Positions 35,922 through 47,973 of a stretch of 64,000 nucleotides of DNA are shown piece after piece. Under the pieces are notes generated by a model. It was not told the DNA's origin, did no database searches, and was given only the letters and a program-made list of their open reading frames with translations. Source of the stretch: Penicillus capitatus (taxonomy: Eukaryota; Chlorophyta); NCBI GenBank assembly GCA_965649825.1, contig OZ287709.1, positions 1 through 64,000 on the forward strand, given 5' to 3'. Position 1 is the stretch's first letter; each line of letters begins with the position of its first letter. The position numbers and the translations under genes are program-made.

Positions 35922-37231
35922 ATGGCGTCGAACGAATCGGTGCCTTTCTGCGAAACGGATGTTCGTCGTCGATGCCTCTCCGCAGGAGGCGCCTCTTTCT
36001 TTTCGATCGTTTTTACAGCACCTTTCGATGTCGTCAAGGTAAGAGTTACCACTCCGGTCGTCTCCCTCTGTTCGACGGAGACGTCTCTTTCAGACACGCA
36101 TGCAAGCACAGAATGCTGCTATTCCACAAAACGTCACATCGCAGCCGTTCATACAGTAAACAACCTCCCAAGCTGTCTGCATAGATCGTGCTTCTCCGTC
36201 TTCTAGACGATTTGCTTTTGCCGGATGCCCTAACATGTGTCACACAGCAGCACTGGGACAGGGCAGATGGGCAGCTCTGTGTCCTCCGGAATGCTATGTC
36301 TATCTCTCAACATTGGATGCCCTGAAAAAGATCTCGCGACAAGTCTGAGAAGCGCCTTCAATTGGGTCAAAGATGTCATGACCTCTATCATGTATGATAG
36401 GAAGGGGTACGCGTTCTGTGGAGAGGGACTAGGGAGAGTCTCCTTATGGCTGTCCCATTGGTGGGTCTCTATCTTCCGCTCTACGATTACCTCCACGCAC
36501 AATTTCATGGGCTTGGACATGCTGCTCCAGTGGCGGCTGGAATGATCGCACGAACGATGTCGATGTTCTGCGTGGCGCCGATTGAGGTTGTGAGAATTCG
36601 ACTACAGGCCATTCGCCCGAGTGCATCGGGGAACAGATCCCTTATCTCAGAGCTGAAGTCTTTTGACTGGGGTCAGGGAAAGGGTCTGTTGTACAAAACT
36701 CGCACATTGTGGAAAGGATTCGGCGCAACAGTGCTTCCTCTCTTTCCGCAACAGATGCGCGATGCAGTGACGAATGGATGTTATGCAGGTAGCCAGAGAC
36801 GTGCCCTTCACAGCTGTATACTGGGGAATGCTGGAACCGATCAGGTTCGTGCCAATAGACCACCGTGTTCCCTTTGTTACCCTATGACATGTCTGTTACT
36901 GTTGTTCTGCAGACAGAAGATGTTATCGAAGGAACCTGAGAATCGATCGATGAAAGATATTCTCATTGCCAATGCTGTGGCAGGCGCTTCTAGTGGAATC
37001 GTGGCCTCGATCGTATCGCAGCCGATGGATGTCATCAAGACACGATTGCAGACAGCAGAGAGATCTGGGAATCCGGCAGCAGTATCGACAACGTGGCAGA
37101 TGTTCCGGCACATCTACAAGAATGAGGGAGTCAGAGGACTGTTTGCTGGAGGCGGACCGCGTACAATACGTTCTGGGCCATCCTGTGCTATTGTGTTATC
37201 TTCCTACGAATTGCTTAAAAGGATTCTGTAG
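35922..37231 (+). CDS. Mitochondrial carrier, SLC25A39/40 (Mtm1)-like
   Basis: Three carrier repeats with complete signatures: PFDVVK (followed after an intron by TRMQAQN), PIEVVRIRLQA and PMDVIKTRLQT. Other family blocks are VLWRGTRESLLMAVPLVGLY and the last repeat's GVRGLFAGGGPRTIR. The spacing and long first inter-repeat loop resemble SLC25A39/40/Mtm1, inner-membrane proteins linked to mitochondrial glutathione import and manganese handling. Start MASNESVPF at 35922. Introns of about 45-75 bp lie near 36034-36094, 36168-36206, 36350-36410 and 36847-36912. Assignment within SLC25 is by eye. Confidence 0.8.
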
Positions 37232-37635
37232 ACGAGAAACGGTTGACGATCGTCGTCCTTTAAAGAGAAGGTGGGTCGTGTGAGAACGCGTGTTAATCGC
37301 GATGATGTGACGTTACATTCATGCCTCGTCATGCCACAGAAGTCATCTTCCTGACTTCGTGGCATTCAGACCATCGACGCTGTTCGTAAATAATAACAAC
37401 AGCGTTTGCGATTCGAAAGTCATCGTCAAGCAAAAGACGTGCACGAACGTAGCCTGTAAACCCATCTCCTCTTTGGAGCCGGAACGCACCGACGGTCGCT
37501 TTCGTTTAAATTCGGAGGACCCTTTTCGACATCAGTCACCGACTCACTCGAATCCATCCCGACGGCAAGCAGTCGTTTCTAAGGTCAGAGAACAAGCAGA
37601 ACAAGAAAGAGAGCGTGTTGCTTTCTCCTCCCGCC
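37232..37635. other. Intergenic or 5' leader of the P4-ATPase gene
   Basis: About 400 bp. An open frame of roughly 100 codons at 37359-37682 has no ATG and no family resemblance. It may be leader sequence of the flippase gene. Confidence 0.4.
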
Positions 37636-40600
37636 ATGCCACAGGTGTTGGTCTCGTTGCCGAAAGTAGACGTCACTGTTAAATCGTTTTAGGATATGCA
37701 GGTACATGCGGCTGAGAATGCAGTGCCAAGACCCAGGCCGACATTCTCTATGGAGAGTTTTTCAAATGCAGAGCATTTCATTCGGAAAGTTTGTTTCAAT
37801 CTCCCCTCACTCGTTGCCGAATCGCCGACCTCCACCGAACAGCATTTCGTTAACAATTACGTGAGGACGGCCAGGTGCATTCAATGCATCTGAGAAGGAT
37901 GATGCGATGGAGATTTTTCTGTATGCAGATACACGTTTTACAGCTTTCTCTTCATAAATCTTTTTGAGCAGTTTAGCCGAATTGCTAATATGTACTTTCT
38001 ACTGATTGCTGTGCTGCAATTGATTCCTGGATTGTCTCCGACGCATTGGTTTACGACTGTGGCGCCATTGATCTTTGTCTTGCTGGTCAATGCAATCAAA
38101 GAGATCTATGATGACTACTATCGCCACAAGAGCGACGATGAAGTCAACAATCGGCTCGTCGAGAGATTCGGAGGCCAACGGAATGGTGACATACTACGAG
38201 CGAAATGGAGAGATCTGAGAGTGCATGCTACTGCCGTTCTCTGTCCAGCTATCGGATAATTGGTGCATGTGACTATGCAGGTGGGTGATGTCGTAAGGGT
38301 GAGACAGGACGCTGAGATACCAGCAGATCTGGTCTTCCTGTCTTCTGCCGATTCCGACAGTCTCTGTTATGTGGAAACAGCAAATTTGGACGGAGAAACG
38401 AATCTCAAGCTCAAGTATTGCTATTCCAGGACAGCAAAAGCAGCATCAGTAGAAGAGCTTGAAGCTGCCTTGGATATTCGATTCATTGAATGCGAGGTCC
38501 CCAACGAGCGACTCTATCAAGTGCGATCCCATCGGTGTCCTTTTATTGTGTCTGCCTGATCTGGGTTTGCTGGATTAGTTTGATGGATCATTGGTAGACC
38601 AAAATGGCGATCGTGAAGCTCTCGATGCATCGAATCTCTTACTGCGTGGTTGTACGCTTCGGAAAACGGCATGGATCATTGGCGTTGTGGTCTTTGCTGG
38701 TGCGGATACCAAAATCCAACGCAATCAAAGCACTGGAAAGAGAAAAGTCACCCAACTAGAACGTCACATGAACATCCTCGTCATCGTTGTCTTCGTTGTT
38801 CAAGTGAGATCAAATGACAGTGACAGCAGCAGAGACAAGAAGAGAACTAACGGCGGTATGCACTGCCAGGTGGTTTTTGCTCTGATCGGCGCTGTGGGTC
38901 GAGAGATATGGCTTGATCAGCACAGTGGTGCTTACTATCTTGAAGCCACACATGGCTGGCCAGACCTCGGTCAAGGATGGACGGGCGGTGTTGTGACGAT
39001 GCTGCGTTTTATCATTCTGCTGAATCAGTTGATTCCCATCTCGCTTTATGTCACACTCGAAGTGGTGAAAGTGATTCAGTGTGTCTTTCTCAACTGGGAT
39101 CGGCAAATGTACCACAGAGAGACCGACACTCCATTTGTGTGCCGAACGACGACACTGAACGAAGACTTGGGACAAGTCCAGTACATACTGTCTGACAAGA
39201 CTGGTACTCTGACGCAAAACCTCATGGGTTGGGTATGGGCCAGCATAAACGGGCGACTTTATGGAAAAGAGGTAGATCAAGATAGACTGAGTGCCGTCGG
39301 GGTAAACGATCCACACACCATCGTTTACGATAAAGGCATCCTCCGCGCACTCGCTCGTATGAAGGGTAACAAAGAAGTAGCAATCGATGCTTCTCTCAGA
39401 CCTCTGCCTTACCATGGGAATGGATGTAGGAGATGCAAGAACATCGCAGTGCATCTCAGTTTTTATTGAATCTTGCTATCTGCAATACCGTGGTGCCGAC
39501 AACAGGGCCACACGGTGAAGTACAGTACCAGGTTCGCGCTTTCTGCGTTCCACCGTGCAAACATCGAATGAACCGGCAGCAAAGTGGAACGGTGTTTAGG
39601 CAGAGTCTCCTGATGAAGAAGCTCTGGTTCAGGGGGCTGCCTCATTAGGATACAAGCTCATCTCTCGATCGACAGACAAGGTCGAAGTCGAAGTCCATGG
39701 GAAACTCCATTGTTTCACGGTGTGTATGTTCATCTATCCGGGTGTTCGATTCGCCCTACTCACTCTCTGTATTGTGCGTGTTCAGGTCTTGGCTATCTTG
39801 GAGTTTAGTAGCGACAGAAAAAGAATGAGCATCCTCTGTCGAACACCCGACAAAAAAATAAGGTCCCCTCCTCTTTGCAAAAGGTCGCCTTTTTGTGACG
39901 GAATTTCGAAGATTGTACACAAAAGGTGCCGATGCAATGATCATGAGTCGGTTAGCTCCGGATCAACCGACGGTCAGTCCAACTACCGTCCATCTGAACA
40001 TGATGGCAGGAGAAGGATTCCGCACACTAGCAATCGCACAGAAAGATCTCACGGAGCGAGAGTATAATCAATGGAGTCGAGATTTTCATGCGGCAAGTGT
40101 TGCTGTCAACAACAGAGAAGAAAAAATTTGCAGAATGGCAGAACTCATCGAAACAGACTTGACTCTGATTGGTGCAACAGCTGTAGAGGATAAACTCCAA
40201 GTACGTGTGTCTACTGCTGTCACATCATCAACCTGGAGACGATGTGGGAATGGATGGATGCACAGATCGGAGTCCCCGATGCTATTGCCAGTCTCTCGAA
40301 CGCCGGGATCAAAATTTGGGTTCTCACAGGAGATAAATTAGAGACAGCAGTAAGCATCAGCTTCTCCTGTTCATTGTTCAATTCGAAAATGGACCTTGTC
40401 TACATCAAAGAGTGTGAGTTCCAGAAAAGACGAAACCGCGAGGTAGCTTTCTTTCTGTCCTTTGTCATTTCCTGACGCCTTTCCATTGACAGTATTTTCG
40501 AAGAAAGGCAGATGAAATCACAGAGAAGTCGTCGAGTGGTCATGGGGTGGGTTTGGTCATCGAGGGAAGCATGTTATCGTACGTATTGAAGCCGATCCTA

Positions 40601-41815
40601 CAAGATGAGTTTCTACGAATGTGTCAAAAATGTCGGGCAGTTGTTTGCTGCCGCGTTTCTCCGATTCAAAAAGCTCAAGTCACGAATCTTGTGCGTAAAA
40701 AGGCAAGAGCGATCACTTTAGCCATTGGAGACGGGGCCAACGACGTGGGAATGATTCAAGCAGCACACATCGGAGTAGGAATCAGTGGAAGAGAAGGACG
40801 AGCAGCCGTGCTGTCTAGTGATTTTGCCATGGCCCAGTTTCGATTCCTGAAGAGATTGTTGCTGGTTCATGGACGTTGGTCCTACAAGCGCAATTCAGAG
40901 GTCGTGCTCTATGCTTTTTACAAGAATTTTGCATATTGTCTGGCAAACGTCTATCTCAATTTCTTCTATGCTGGATTTTCATCTCAGCCGGTATATGGAT
41001 CGGCTCTCATTGCCACCTACAATGTCTTCTGGACGTCTCTACCCACAATGGGATTTGCCATTCTGGAACAAGACGTCACATCAGAGACGGTGAATACAGC
41101 GCCCAAGATCTTTGGAGAGACGATGCGAACAGACAGGAAGAGATTTTTCAAAGACTTGACTCGCTGGCTTCTAGAGGGCATTTGGCATTCTGTCATTGCC
41201 TTTCTGTTGCCGTTGTATTCACTCTGCGCAGCAGAATCGAATGGAAAAATGGTCGGCATAGACGAAATGGGCGTTTCTGTGTACACGGCCGTCATCATCC
41301 TCGTCAACCTCAAAATTGCAGTAAGTGTTCTCTCTGCACGATCTCTGTTTTCAGTCGATGTCTGCGGCAGTTGAGGACTCAGAACTGGACATGGATCAAC
41401 GTACTATTTGTATTCGTCATCAGCATTGGATTGTGGTTTCCCTTTCTACTCATCTGCAGTAATCTGTGGAGGTGGTGGGGATATCTCCCAGAGATGTCTG
41501 GAGTCGCGGCCAGACTCTTCGATATTCCATCCTTTTGGCTATCGGCAGTGATTGCTGCTCCCGTTTGTGGGATGTTCCTCGACTCCACCATCGTCGCTTT
41601 TGAGAATCGATTCTGGCCAAGAGATGTCCGAATTTATCAAGTATGTCACATATCGACATGCAATGATGTCCATTGATAGGAAATCGCTTTCTCTGCTGCA
41701 GGAATGTGAACAACAGGGACAGATTCCGGAATCCGATTCCCATAAAGACCATTCAGTCACACCCTCCAACAGTGGATTGATTCGCACACGCGACGGCATG
41801 TCGTCGGCTGTTTGA
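37636..41815 (+). CDS. P4-type ATPase (phospholipid flippase)
   Basis: The proposed start ATG at 37636 gives MPQ, then an intron of about 48 bp and [11 protein letters not shown]. Family blocks in order: [48 protein letters not shown], the phosphorylation site [79 protein letters not shown] and the final membrane helices. P4-ATPases flip aminophospholipids to the cytosolic leaflet of Golgi, endosome or plasma membranes, usually with a CDC50 partner. More than ten short introns interrupt the gene. The C-terminal tail is short ([16 protein letters not shown]). All catalytic motifs seen are intact. Confidence 0.9.
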
Positions 41816-42110
41816 AAAAAATAAGCAGTCGATTTCGATGTATTGCGTTCAATAATGTCATGAACCAATATGTGACGGACAGACAGAGTTTCCTGCGATG
41901 AGCTTCTTTCTGTGGAACATTGCATGAATAATGGTTTCTTTGTTTCTGCTTTCGTGAAGCTTCTTGTGCCGCTAGATTTCTGACCCCGTGCATCTTTTCT
42001 GGATCTGGGTCTCTTCAGCTTTCTGACATACTGTGAAGTGTATCGTTCATCTCTTAGCGCTATTTAATTCTGCGACGCTAGTACCACGAGCACTTCATTA
42101 CAACTGGCTG

Positions 42111-43384
42111 TCATGACAGAAAATAAAACAACACGAACTGGAAGCCGGCTAAGGACAGAAGAAGATAATTATATCGATTCATATCCACGCCACCTGATGA
42201 CAACCCATCCAACGATCATCAGCCGAATGCCTCACAGAATCGATCCTACCGTAGTGTCGTGCTTCGTGGTAGAGCAGTCTCTTCAGACTCCGGACGAGAA
42301 AGGTACCCATGGACAGACTGCAATAGATCCAAAGGGCAACAGAGAGGTATTTTACTAAAGCCAGAAACAGGAAGGGTTTTGGCTGTGCCGATTATTCAGA
42401 CAAGCCCTAACTTTGAAAGGTTCCGTTCAGCAGCTGAAGGGTGAGAAGGACAAACATGTATCCAGTGTAGCATCCACTCTCAACAAACGACAGGGCTGAT
42501 GACATGGACATCATATATACCAGGATCTTGAAAACGCAGACATGCAAGAGCCACCCCAACAATCCCCGATACACCTACCTCATATCCCAAGCTGTTGTAT
42601 TGATCCACGACGAAGGGCATACCTTGGTGTACATGAGATCTGTGGAAAATTCGGAGATGGTCATATCTTTCAGGCATCCAAACACGCAGTAGCTGCAGAA
42701 GGCCATGAGAGGAATATACATATCCGGACAATTCACATCTGCCCGAGGAGCACGAAATCGGGGACCCCCAGGAATCTAGTGCGCAATAGGAACATGCAAT
42801 ACGCTTCTCTTGCTTAGCATCCGAGAAGAGAGCACTTGTTCTGGATGCCTGGTGAAGTTCCATCTCTTCAGATAGGGCGTCAACAGGATGATCAACTTTC
42901 TCCGAACTGTCCATCAGAGATTCGACACTGTATCAAGACGAATGGCAAAAATGGACCGTATTCATTGTTGATGGCAAAATGATAGTTTAGAATGGAACCA
43001 GAGAAGACGCCAATCTTCTCTTGAAACCTTTGAACGTACTGCTGACCTCCTTGCATAAACTGCTGGCCTATGTAACCACTCCATGAGTGCCCACTCCTTT
43101 CCTCTTTGTTCTGCTCTGGACCTATGAATTGAGTGGGAGCCGAAGAGAAGAAGGCATTGATGCCGTCCGCCGAAGCTGTCTAGAGTATAACCACGCAGTC
43201 TCACAAGCCGCTCCCGGTAAGAAGGCAGAGGATGTGTCACTTGGTGGCTCGTCATCGGCGGGGGTGGAGGGGGCACAAAGGGATGGACATTGGGATGCTG
43301 CTGTTGCATAGGAACAGCGCCATTGGCTTGTGGCACAAAGCCGTAGGACGACGACGATGACGACGGAGCTTGATATGGATCCAT
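42111..43384 (-). CDS. YIF1: YIF1-family Golgi membrane protein
   Basis: YIF1 works with YIP1 and Rab GTPases in ER-to-Golgi transport. The N-terminus is Pro/Gln-rich and cytosolic (HPFVPPPPPP). The conserved core is GYIGQQFMQGGQQYVQRF, YHFAINNEYVRRKLIILLTP and CPDMYIPLMAF, then further membrane helices (KYLSVALWIYCSLSMGTFLV, RYNYLLLSLAGFQFVLFYFL). Joins that restore the family alignment use introns of 61, 60, 48, 57 and 56 bp plus one more before VRRKL. The last, between ARHYG and GVDMNRYNY, gives a stop at 42111. Starts lie only 64 bp from the divergent ARFRP1-like gene, another Golgi-traffic component. Confidence 0.9.
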
Positions 43385-43448
43385 TTCAGAATGGAACTGC
43401 GATACGAACGGATCATTGCTTTTTCCACCACGTCATTTCTACCCTTGC

Positions 43449-44048
43449 ATGTTTTCTCTTCTCTATGGTCTACTGGACTACCTCTTTCGCAAAGACGAGC
43501 ACCGAATTCTAGTCTTGGGACTGGACCGTGCTGGAAAGACGACGTTCCTCGAACGACTGAAGAGCCTGTACACAGCGCACGAAGGGCTGGAACCGGAAAA
43601 GATACGTCCTACTGTGGGACTGAATGTTGCCCGTTTTGAAGCCCATAACTCAAATTTGATCTTCTGGGATTTGGGAGGTGCACCAAATTTGCGCTCTCTG
43701 TGGGAGAAGTATTACATCGAAACACATGGAGTGGTGTTCGTGTTGGATGCTTCTGAGAGCGAACGGTTCGCAGAGGCAAAGAGCGCTCTAGATAAAATAC
43801 TGGCATCGCGAGATTTGGTTGGCTGTCCACTTCTCGTGTGGTGCAATAAAATGTACAATTCCCAGGCCAAAGGGCCAGAAGAAGTGATGGAACATCTGGG
43901 TTTGAGCAAGATGTCACATCAATGGCAATGCAAGGCGGTAGCAGGCTGTGCATTAGATGGGACAGGGATCCACGAATCTATTGATTGGTTGGTTCAGGCA
44001 ATTAAGACGAGCAAAAGGAATACCGTTTTGCGTGACAGGGCAACTTAA
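43449..44048 (+). CDS. ARFRP1/ARL3-like small GTPase with altered G motifs
   Basis: Start at 43449 (MFSLLYGLLDYLF), matching the hydrophobic N-terminus of ARFRP1 (yeast Arl3). Further matches are FRKDEHRILVLGLDRAGKTT (P-loop), IRPTVGLNVARF (switch I) and LRSLWEKYYIETHGVVFVLD. ARFRP1 recruits ARL1 and golgins at the trans-Golgi. Two motifs are changed. Switch II reads WDLGGAP where the family has WDLGGQ, so the catalytic Gln is absent. The guanine-specificity loop reads CNKMYN where NKxD is expected. No intron. Size (about 200 residues) is normal. Nucleotide binding or hydrolysis may be altered. Confidence 0.85.
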   Translation: MFSLLYGLLDYLFRKDEHRILVLGLDRAGKTTFLERLKSLYTAHEGLEPEKIRPTVGLNVARFEAHNSNLIFWDLGGAPNLRSLWEKYYIETHGVVFVLDASESERFAEAKSALDKILASRDLVGCPLLVWCNKMYNSQAKGPEEVMEHLGLSKMSHQWQCKAVAGCALDGTGIHESIDWLVQAIKTSKRNTVLRDRAT

Positions 44049-44080
44049 ATAAGTGTTTGTCTGTAATAACACGAGAATCG

Positions 44081-45288
44081 TCATCTCTCTTCGATTCTCA
44101 GCAATTGATCCATCGCAATCTCCCACATGAGCCATTGAGCTGCATTAGCCGGAAAGGCACGAATCATCGTCGGTACAAATCCAGAGTATAAGGCTTTCCA
44201 GCGTCCTTCCTTCCATAACTACAAGATCAGACATGCATGTTTGTGAAGGATCATCATGGCTGAAGAATACATACCAGTTTGAGTTGCTGGGAAATTCGCA
44301 GATCGTATTTGTCACCCGGAAAGGCAGCCTGTAGCCGAGTCTTGGATACATCAAGAGGCAAAACGAAGCACCACATAATGATCCCGGCAAACCCGCCACA
44401 AAGAATTGCAGATGTAGCATCTGCCAGAATTTCACGAAAGCTCCTCACATGACCACGCTGTTCCGGCCGGCCAGGCACATAGCGCCTGAGGATTTCATAG
44501 GACGTAAAGAAAATGGAATTCCCAGGGATTTCGCGAATCATCGTCGCACCGACGCCTCTCGTCAATCCCCACCATCCCTCTCGTGACAACGTGAGACGCA
44601 GACAGTCCATCGGATTGTGAAATTTTGATCCCTTGGCCACTTGCATTCGACACTGAAACAGATAGATGCGTCAGGAGCACATCATAAAACGGCATTTGTG
44701 CCAAGACACAGGTATCCTGGCTGAGATGCATCTCAAAATACCTTGAGTAATTCAAATGGGCCGAGCACGGGACTGAGAAAGAATCCTGCTGTGCCTCCAG
44801 CTATAGCAACCTCAAACAAATTCGAATTCATGACACCAAGTGGATTTGCAGAATCCTGAACACGGAGCATTTCCCTCGCCGATGCTCAAAGACCGCCTAC
44901 CTTCAGAAAATTCAGCGTACGATGGAACACCTACGGTCATGGCGATGCCGAGATGCATGCTGCCAGTCAGGCTTACGAAGTAATTGATTCCTGTTTCGAG
45001 TGCTCCCCCGATGAGAGGAGGACTTAGACCACGGTAGAGTCCATGCGTTACCTGTAGACGTAGAGACGTTAGTTCAGGCGAGATCTGAGAGTGAGATGTG
45101 TGAGAAGAGTGCGCACGCACCCCTTCATATCTCAGTATTTGCATAAGACATTGCCAAGCTCCGCGGTAGACTCCCCTTTCCGCTTGCAAGCGCACTTTTA
45201 ATGTGTCGAAGGGGAAGCCGACGAGAATGTTGGCAGCCCCAGCGCATGTTCCTGCTGTCAGATCACTCTTAGGAGTGGAACTGGCCAT
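44081..45288 (-). CDS. Mitochondrial carrier family (SLC25) protein
   Basis: Start MASSTPKSDL at 45288, then TAGTCAGAANILVGFPFDTL with PFDTLKVRLQA. The second repeat has PFELLKCRMQVAKGS and GLTRGVGATMIREIPGNSIF. The third has LPLDVSKTRLQAAFPGD and GFVPTMIRAFPANAAQWLMW. Three repeats of six helices in total. The second- and third-repeat sequences resemble the ornithine/carnitine/basic amino-acid carrier group (SLC25A15/20/29), but substrate cannot be fixed by eye. Introns of about 50-70 bp lie near 44221-44275, 44650-44740 and elsewhere. Its stop lies 32 bp from the convergent ARFRP1-like stop. Confidence 0.82.
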
Positions 45289-45920
45289 AAGTCGTATACG
45301 TGAGTGATGTCAACAATACGTGTTCCGTCGTGTCGTACGATAACAATCATGCAAGAATATTGCACATCTTGTCGGATGTTAAATCGATAATATTTTTCGG
45401 GAACGTTCACCCAGGATGGAAGGGGATGTGAGAATCTCCTATTCTTGGGGGAAAATAAAAAGGAGTCAAATGCAATGTTTATAAAACACCACAAACAGGC
45501 AACAGGGAAAAGATACAGGTAACGCAATCACACATAGTCACACAAACATACATGTAAATCATACACATCCATGAAGTGACAACTGATTGTCAATTGATGT
45601 GAACTACTCGCAGACAAGTCCAGTACGTTACCCGTCATGAAGTCTGGGTCGTAAAACGCATTTTGTCATCTTGACCTCCACGGAGATCAAGTCACAAGCT
45701 GAGAGCCATTTACTGTTTGATTTCTGACTATGTGCATCAAGGTTGTTAGGTTTGGATTAGCGACATAAGTAACGTTCCCTCAATGTTTCCAGTCGCTGAC
45801 CTTCGTACTTTACATCTTTCCAGCCGTCACAGGATCTTCTTCCTGGATTACGTTCACGAATTACAGCCAGGGCAAAACTAGAGATGGATTTGTAGTCGAT
45901 TCCTTTGTACAAAATAGAAC
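45289..45920. other. Intergenic, no supported gene
   Basis: About 630 bp with A/T-rich stretches and no family resemblance on either strand. It probably holds the SLC25 promoter and the 3' UTR of the next gene. Confidence 0.5.
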
Positions 45921-47320
45921 CTAGATAGAACATAGATACATGATGTGTGTATGGATAGGAGTGGATAAACCTTCTGGCTTCACGGTAACAATGACGTCAG
46001 AATCATGGCCGACGGCCCATTTCTGAGTTCCTGTTCGCACAAGACGTGCATGAACCATATCTGCGAAAGTCGTTCTTCCACTTGTTTCGCTCTTAACCCC
46101 TCCGCGAAAAGGATGTTCGCGTTTTGCAGCAGCGGGTTTGAGATTTGGCCCTTCCGTCGTTAAAATTGCACGGAGTTGTGGATGGGGGCTCGTTTCCGTG
46201 TCTGTTATGGCTGTGGCTGTTGTTGCTATTGACATTTGATGATCTCTAGCCTGATCAACAACACAGAGAGCCTGTCCATTGCGAGATATAACAACAGATG
46301 TGGGTGTACTTTTCTGCCTCCCTTGAATCTTTGACACAATCGTGTGGGTGCGTACTCTCTATCCCAGTCAGCGGATCCTGATCCTCTTGTCATTCGCTTC
46401 ACCGGCTTTCTCATGTAGGATTCATTCTTGTCAAGCATGTGTTTTTTCTCCCGGAAAGGTGTCTTCTTGGGTGTAGAATTTGCCTTTGGCATGGGGCTAG
46501 CCATACTGCTTTCGAGCGTGCAAGCGGGTAGACATGTCAGTTCCCGACCGATTGGGCGAATGCCTGAAGGCACTTCGCGACTGAGAGAGCTGCTCGCGTC
46601 GGCTGCTGAACTCGATTCCACAGTATCCAGATACTCCACTTCTCCAAGGAACAGACAATCTCGCGAGTGAAGAAAAGGAGTTCGATCTTGATAGAAAAGC
46701 GGCGGACCACTGCATGCGTCACAATGAAACGCAATGTGTGTTCCAATGTTTATCGTGGATGCCCAAGTCTCTTGAGAAGACGGCATCCCAGCACTCTTCC
46801 GTGCTTTCTTCCGAGGACTCGTACTCTTGGGCAGCTTCGTTGCCTTTTTAGTGCGGGGTTTTTTGGTGGCTGCATGTGCCGCAGAGAATGAACCGTTGCA
46901 GATCGTTGAACAAACTGGGACCATTTCGACACTATGAGGCGAAGGGAATATCTGTGTACTCGCTGTGACGGAATGCGACGAAGATTCGACCAGAAACCTC
47001 TTCTCCTCTGAACGATGCCAAGGGAGCGACAAGAAATGAGCTTCAGTGAAAAAATCATCAAGCGTTGTCGTCGCTCGACCCATAACATCTGAGTCCTCAG
47101 GCCGGCCGAGATCTTCGTCTAAGAAAGTGTCGCCAAAGCAGTTTAGCTCGTCGATGTCCAAATCCGTCAATGTACTGGCGGTTTCTCTTTTGCTCGGTGT
47201 CAGTATGGCGAGGGTTTCGTCATGCTTCTTGATATTGTTGTTATCATTGCCTAAACTGCGCAAGTTGTTTCGTCTATGTCCACCATCAACAATCGACTCC
47301 TTCAACGTTTCCCTGTGCAC
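45921..47320 (-). CDS. Hypothetical basic, probably nuclear, protein
   Basis: An open frame of about 360 codons from 47320, then a frame change near 46335 (an intron is needed; limits not fixed) into RNGQALCVVDQARDHQMSIA and a final segment ending near 45921. The middle is strongly basic (KKPRTKKATKLPKSTSPRKK), followed by PMPKANSTPKKTPFREKKHM, so DNA or chromatin association is plausible. No domain recognised. The length of the open frame and amino-acid pattern support a gene. Confidence 0.55.
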
Positions 47321-47973
47321 GGCGGCTTAGACACAGTGCTCATTAGGACTGCATGCTGTTGGCACCTGTATGCTTCGATGACTGATCGATCTGGTGACGG
47401 CACAGCATCGTGGACATGCTCAGGGCTGCTCCTGTTATTCAGCTTCTTCTTCTCGCGCAACTCATCTAAACTGCTCGTTCTCACAATCCGATCTTTGTGT
47501 GTTCTACATTCCTCTGCAACGGTCTCCTGCAGACAACAAACAGAAATCTCTATCACTGTGTTCTGTCCGCCAAACGCAAACGCCGATTCAGTGCCGACCG
47601 TTTAACGACGGGACGCGTGACAGACAGGTCGTTGCGAAGCGCAGCAACGCGTTTCATAAAAACAACATGCGGAGCCTCGTGTCGTTCAATGTGGACGCGA
47701 CATTGCTGCAATCCGACAACCCGAGTGACGCACTTTTCACTCAGACAGCGTTCGACACACCGTCCAACGTACTTGCATCTTAAGCGCAGCGGTGTGGTGC
47801 GCTGTGACTGGAAGTGCGTTGGCAGTTGTGTCTCTACACGTTTGAACTTTCTTGTAATGCTCTAAAAAGAAAACGGTTCCAACGTTCAGTACAAATCCCG
47901 TCTGTATGAGAGGCAACTCACAATCCACACGCTTCGGTGCGTTTTGGCGGTTAAAACGCATCCACGTCATCCC
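47321..47973. other. Divergent intergenic region
   Basis: Between the hypothetical nuclear protein (start 47320) and mini-RNase III. Plus-strand open frames exist (47394-47865) but show no family resemblance. They could include a first exon encoding a targeting peptide for the RNase gene. Confidence 0.4.

Noticed and set aside
42113-42444. Plus-strand open frames of 60-80 codons
   Set aside because: They are antisense to well-supported YIF1 exons, which match the family in the other orientation.
42780-42830. Micro-introns of 22-27 bp (also suspected in the kleisin-like, TruB-type and P4-ATPase genes)
   Set aside because: In most cases a donor slightly upstream gave an intron of 45-63 bp with a better protein alignment, for example a 60-bp intron in YIF1.
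45258-45527. Minus-strand frame upstream of the SLC25 carrier
   Set aside because: It overlaps the carrier's start in another frame and has no homology or supporting splice signal.
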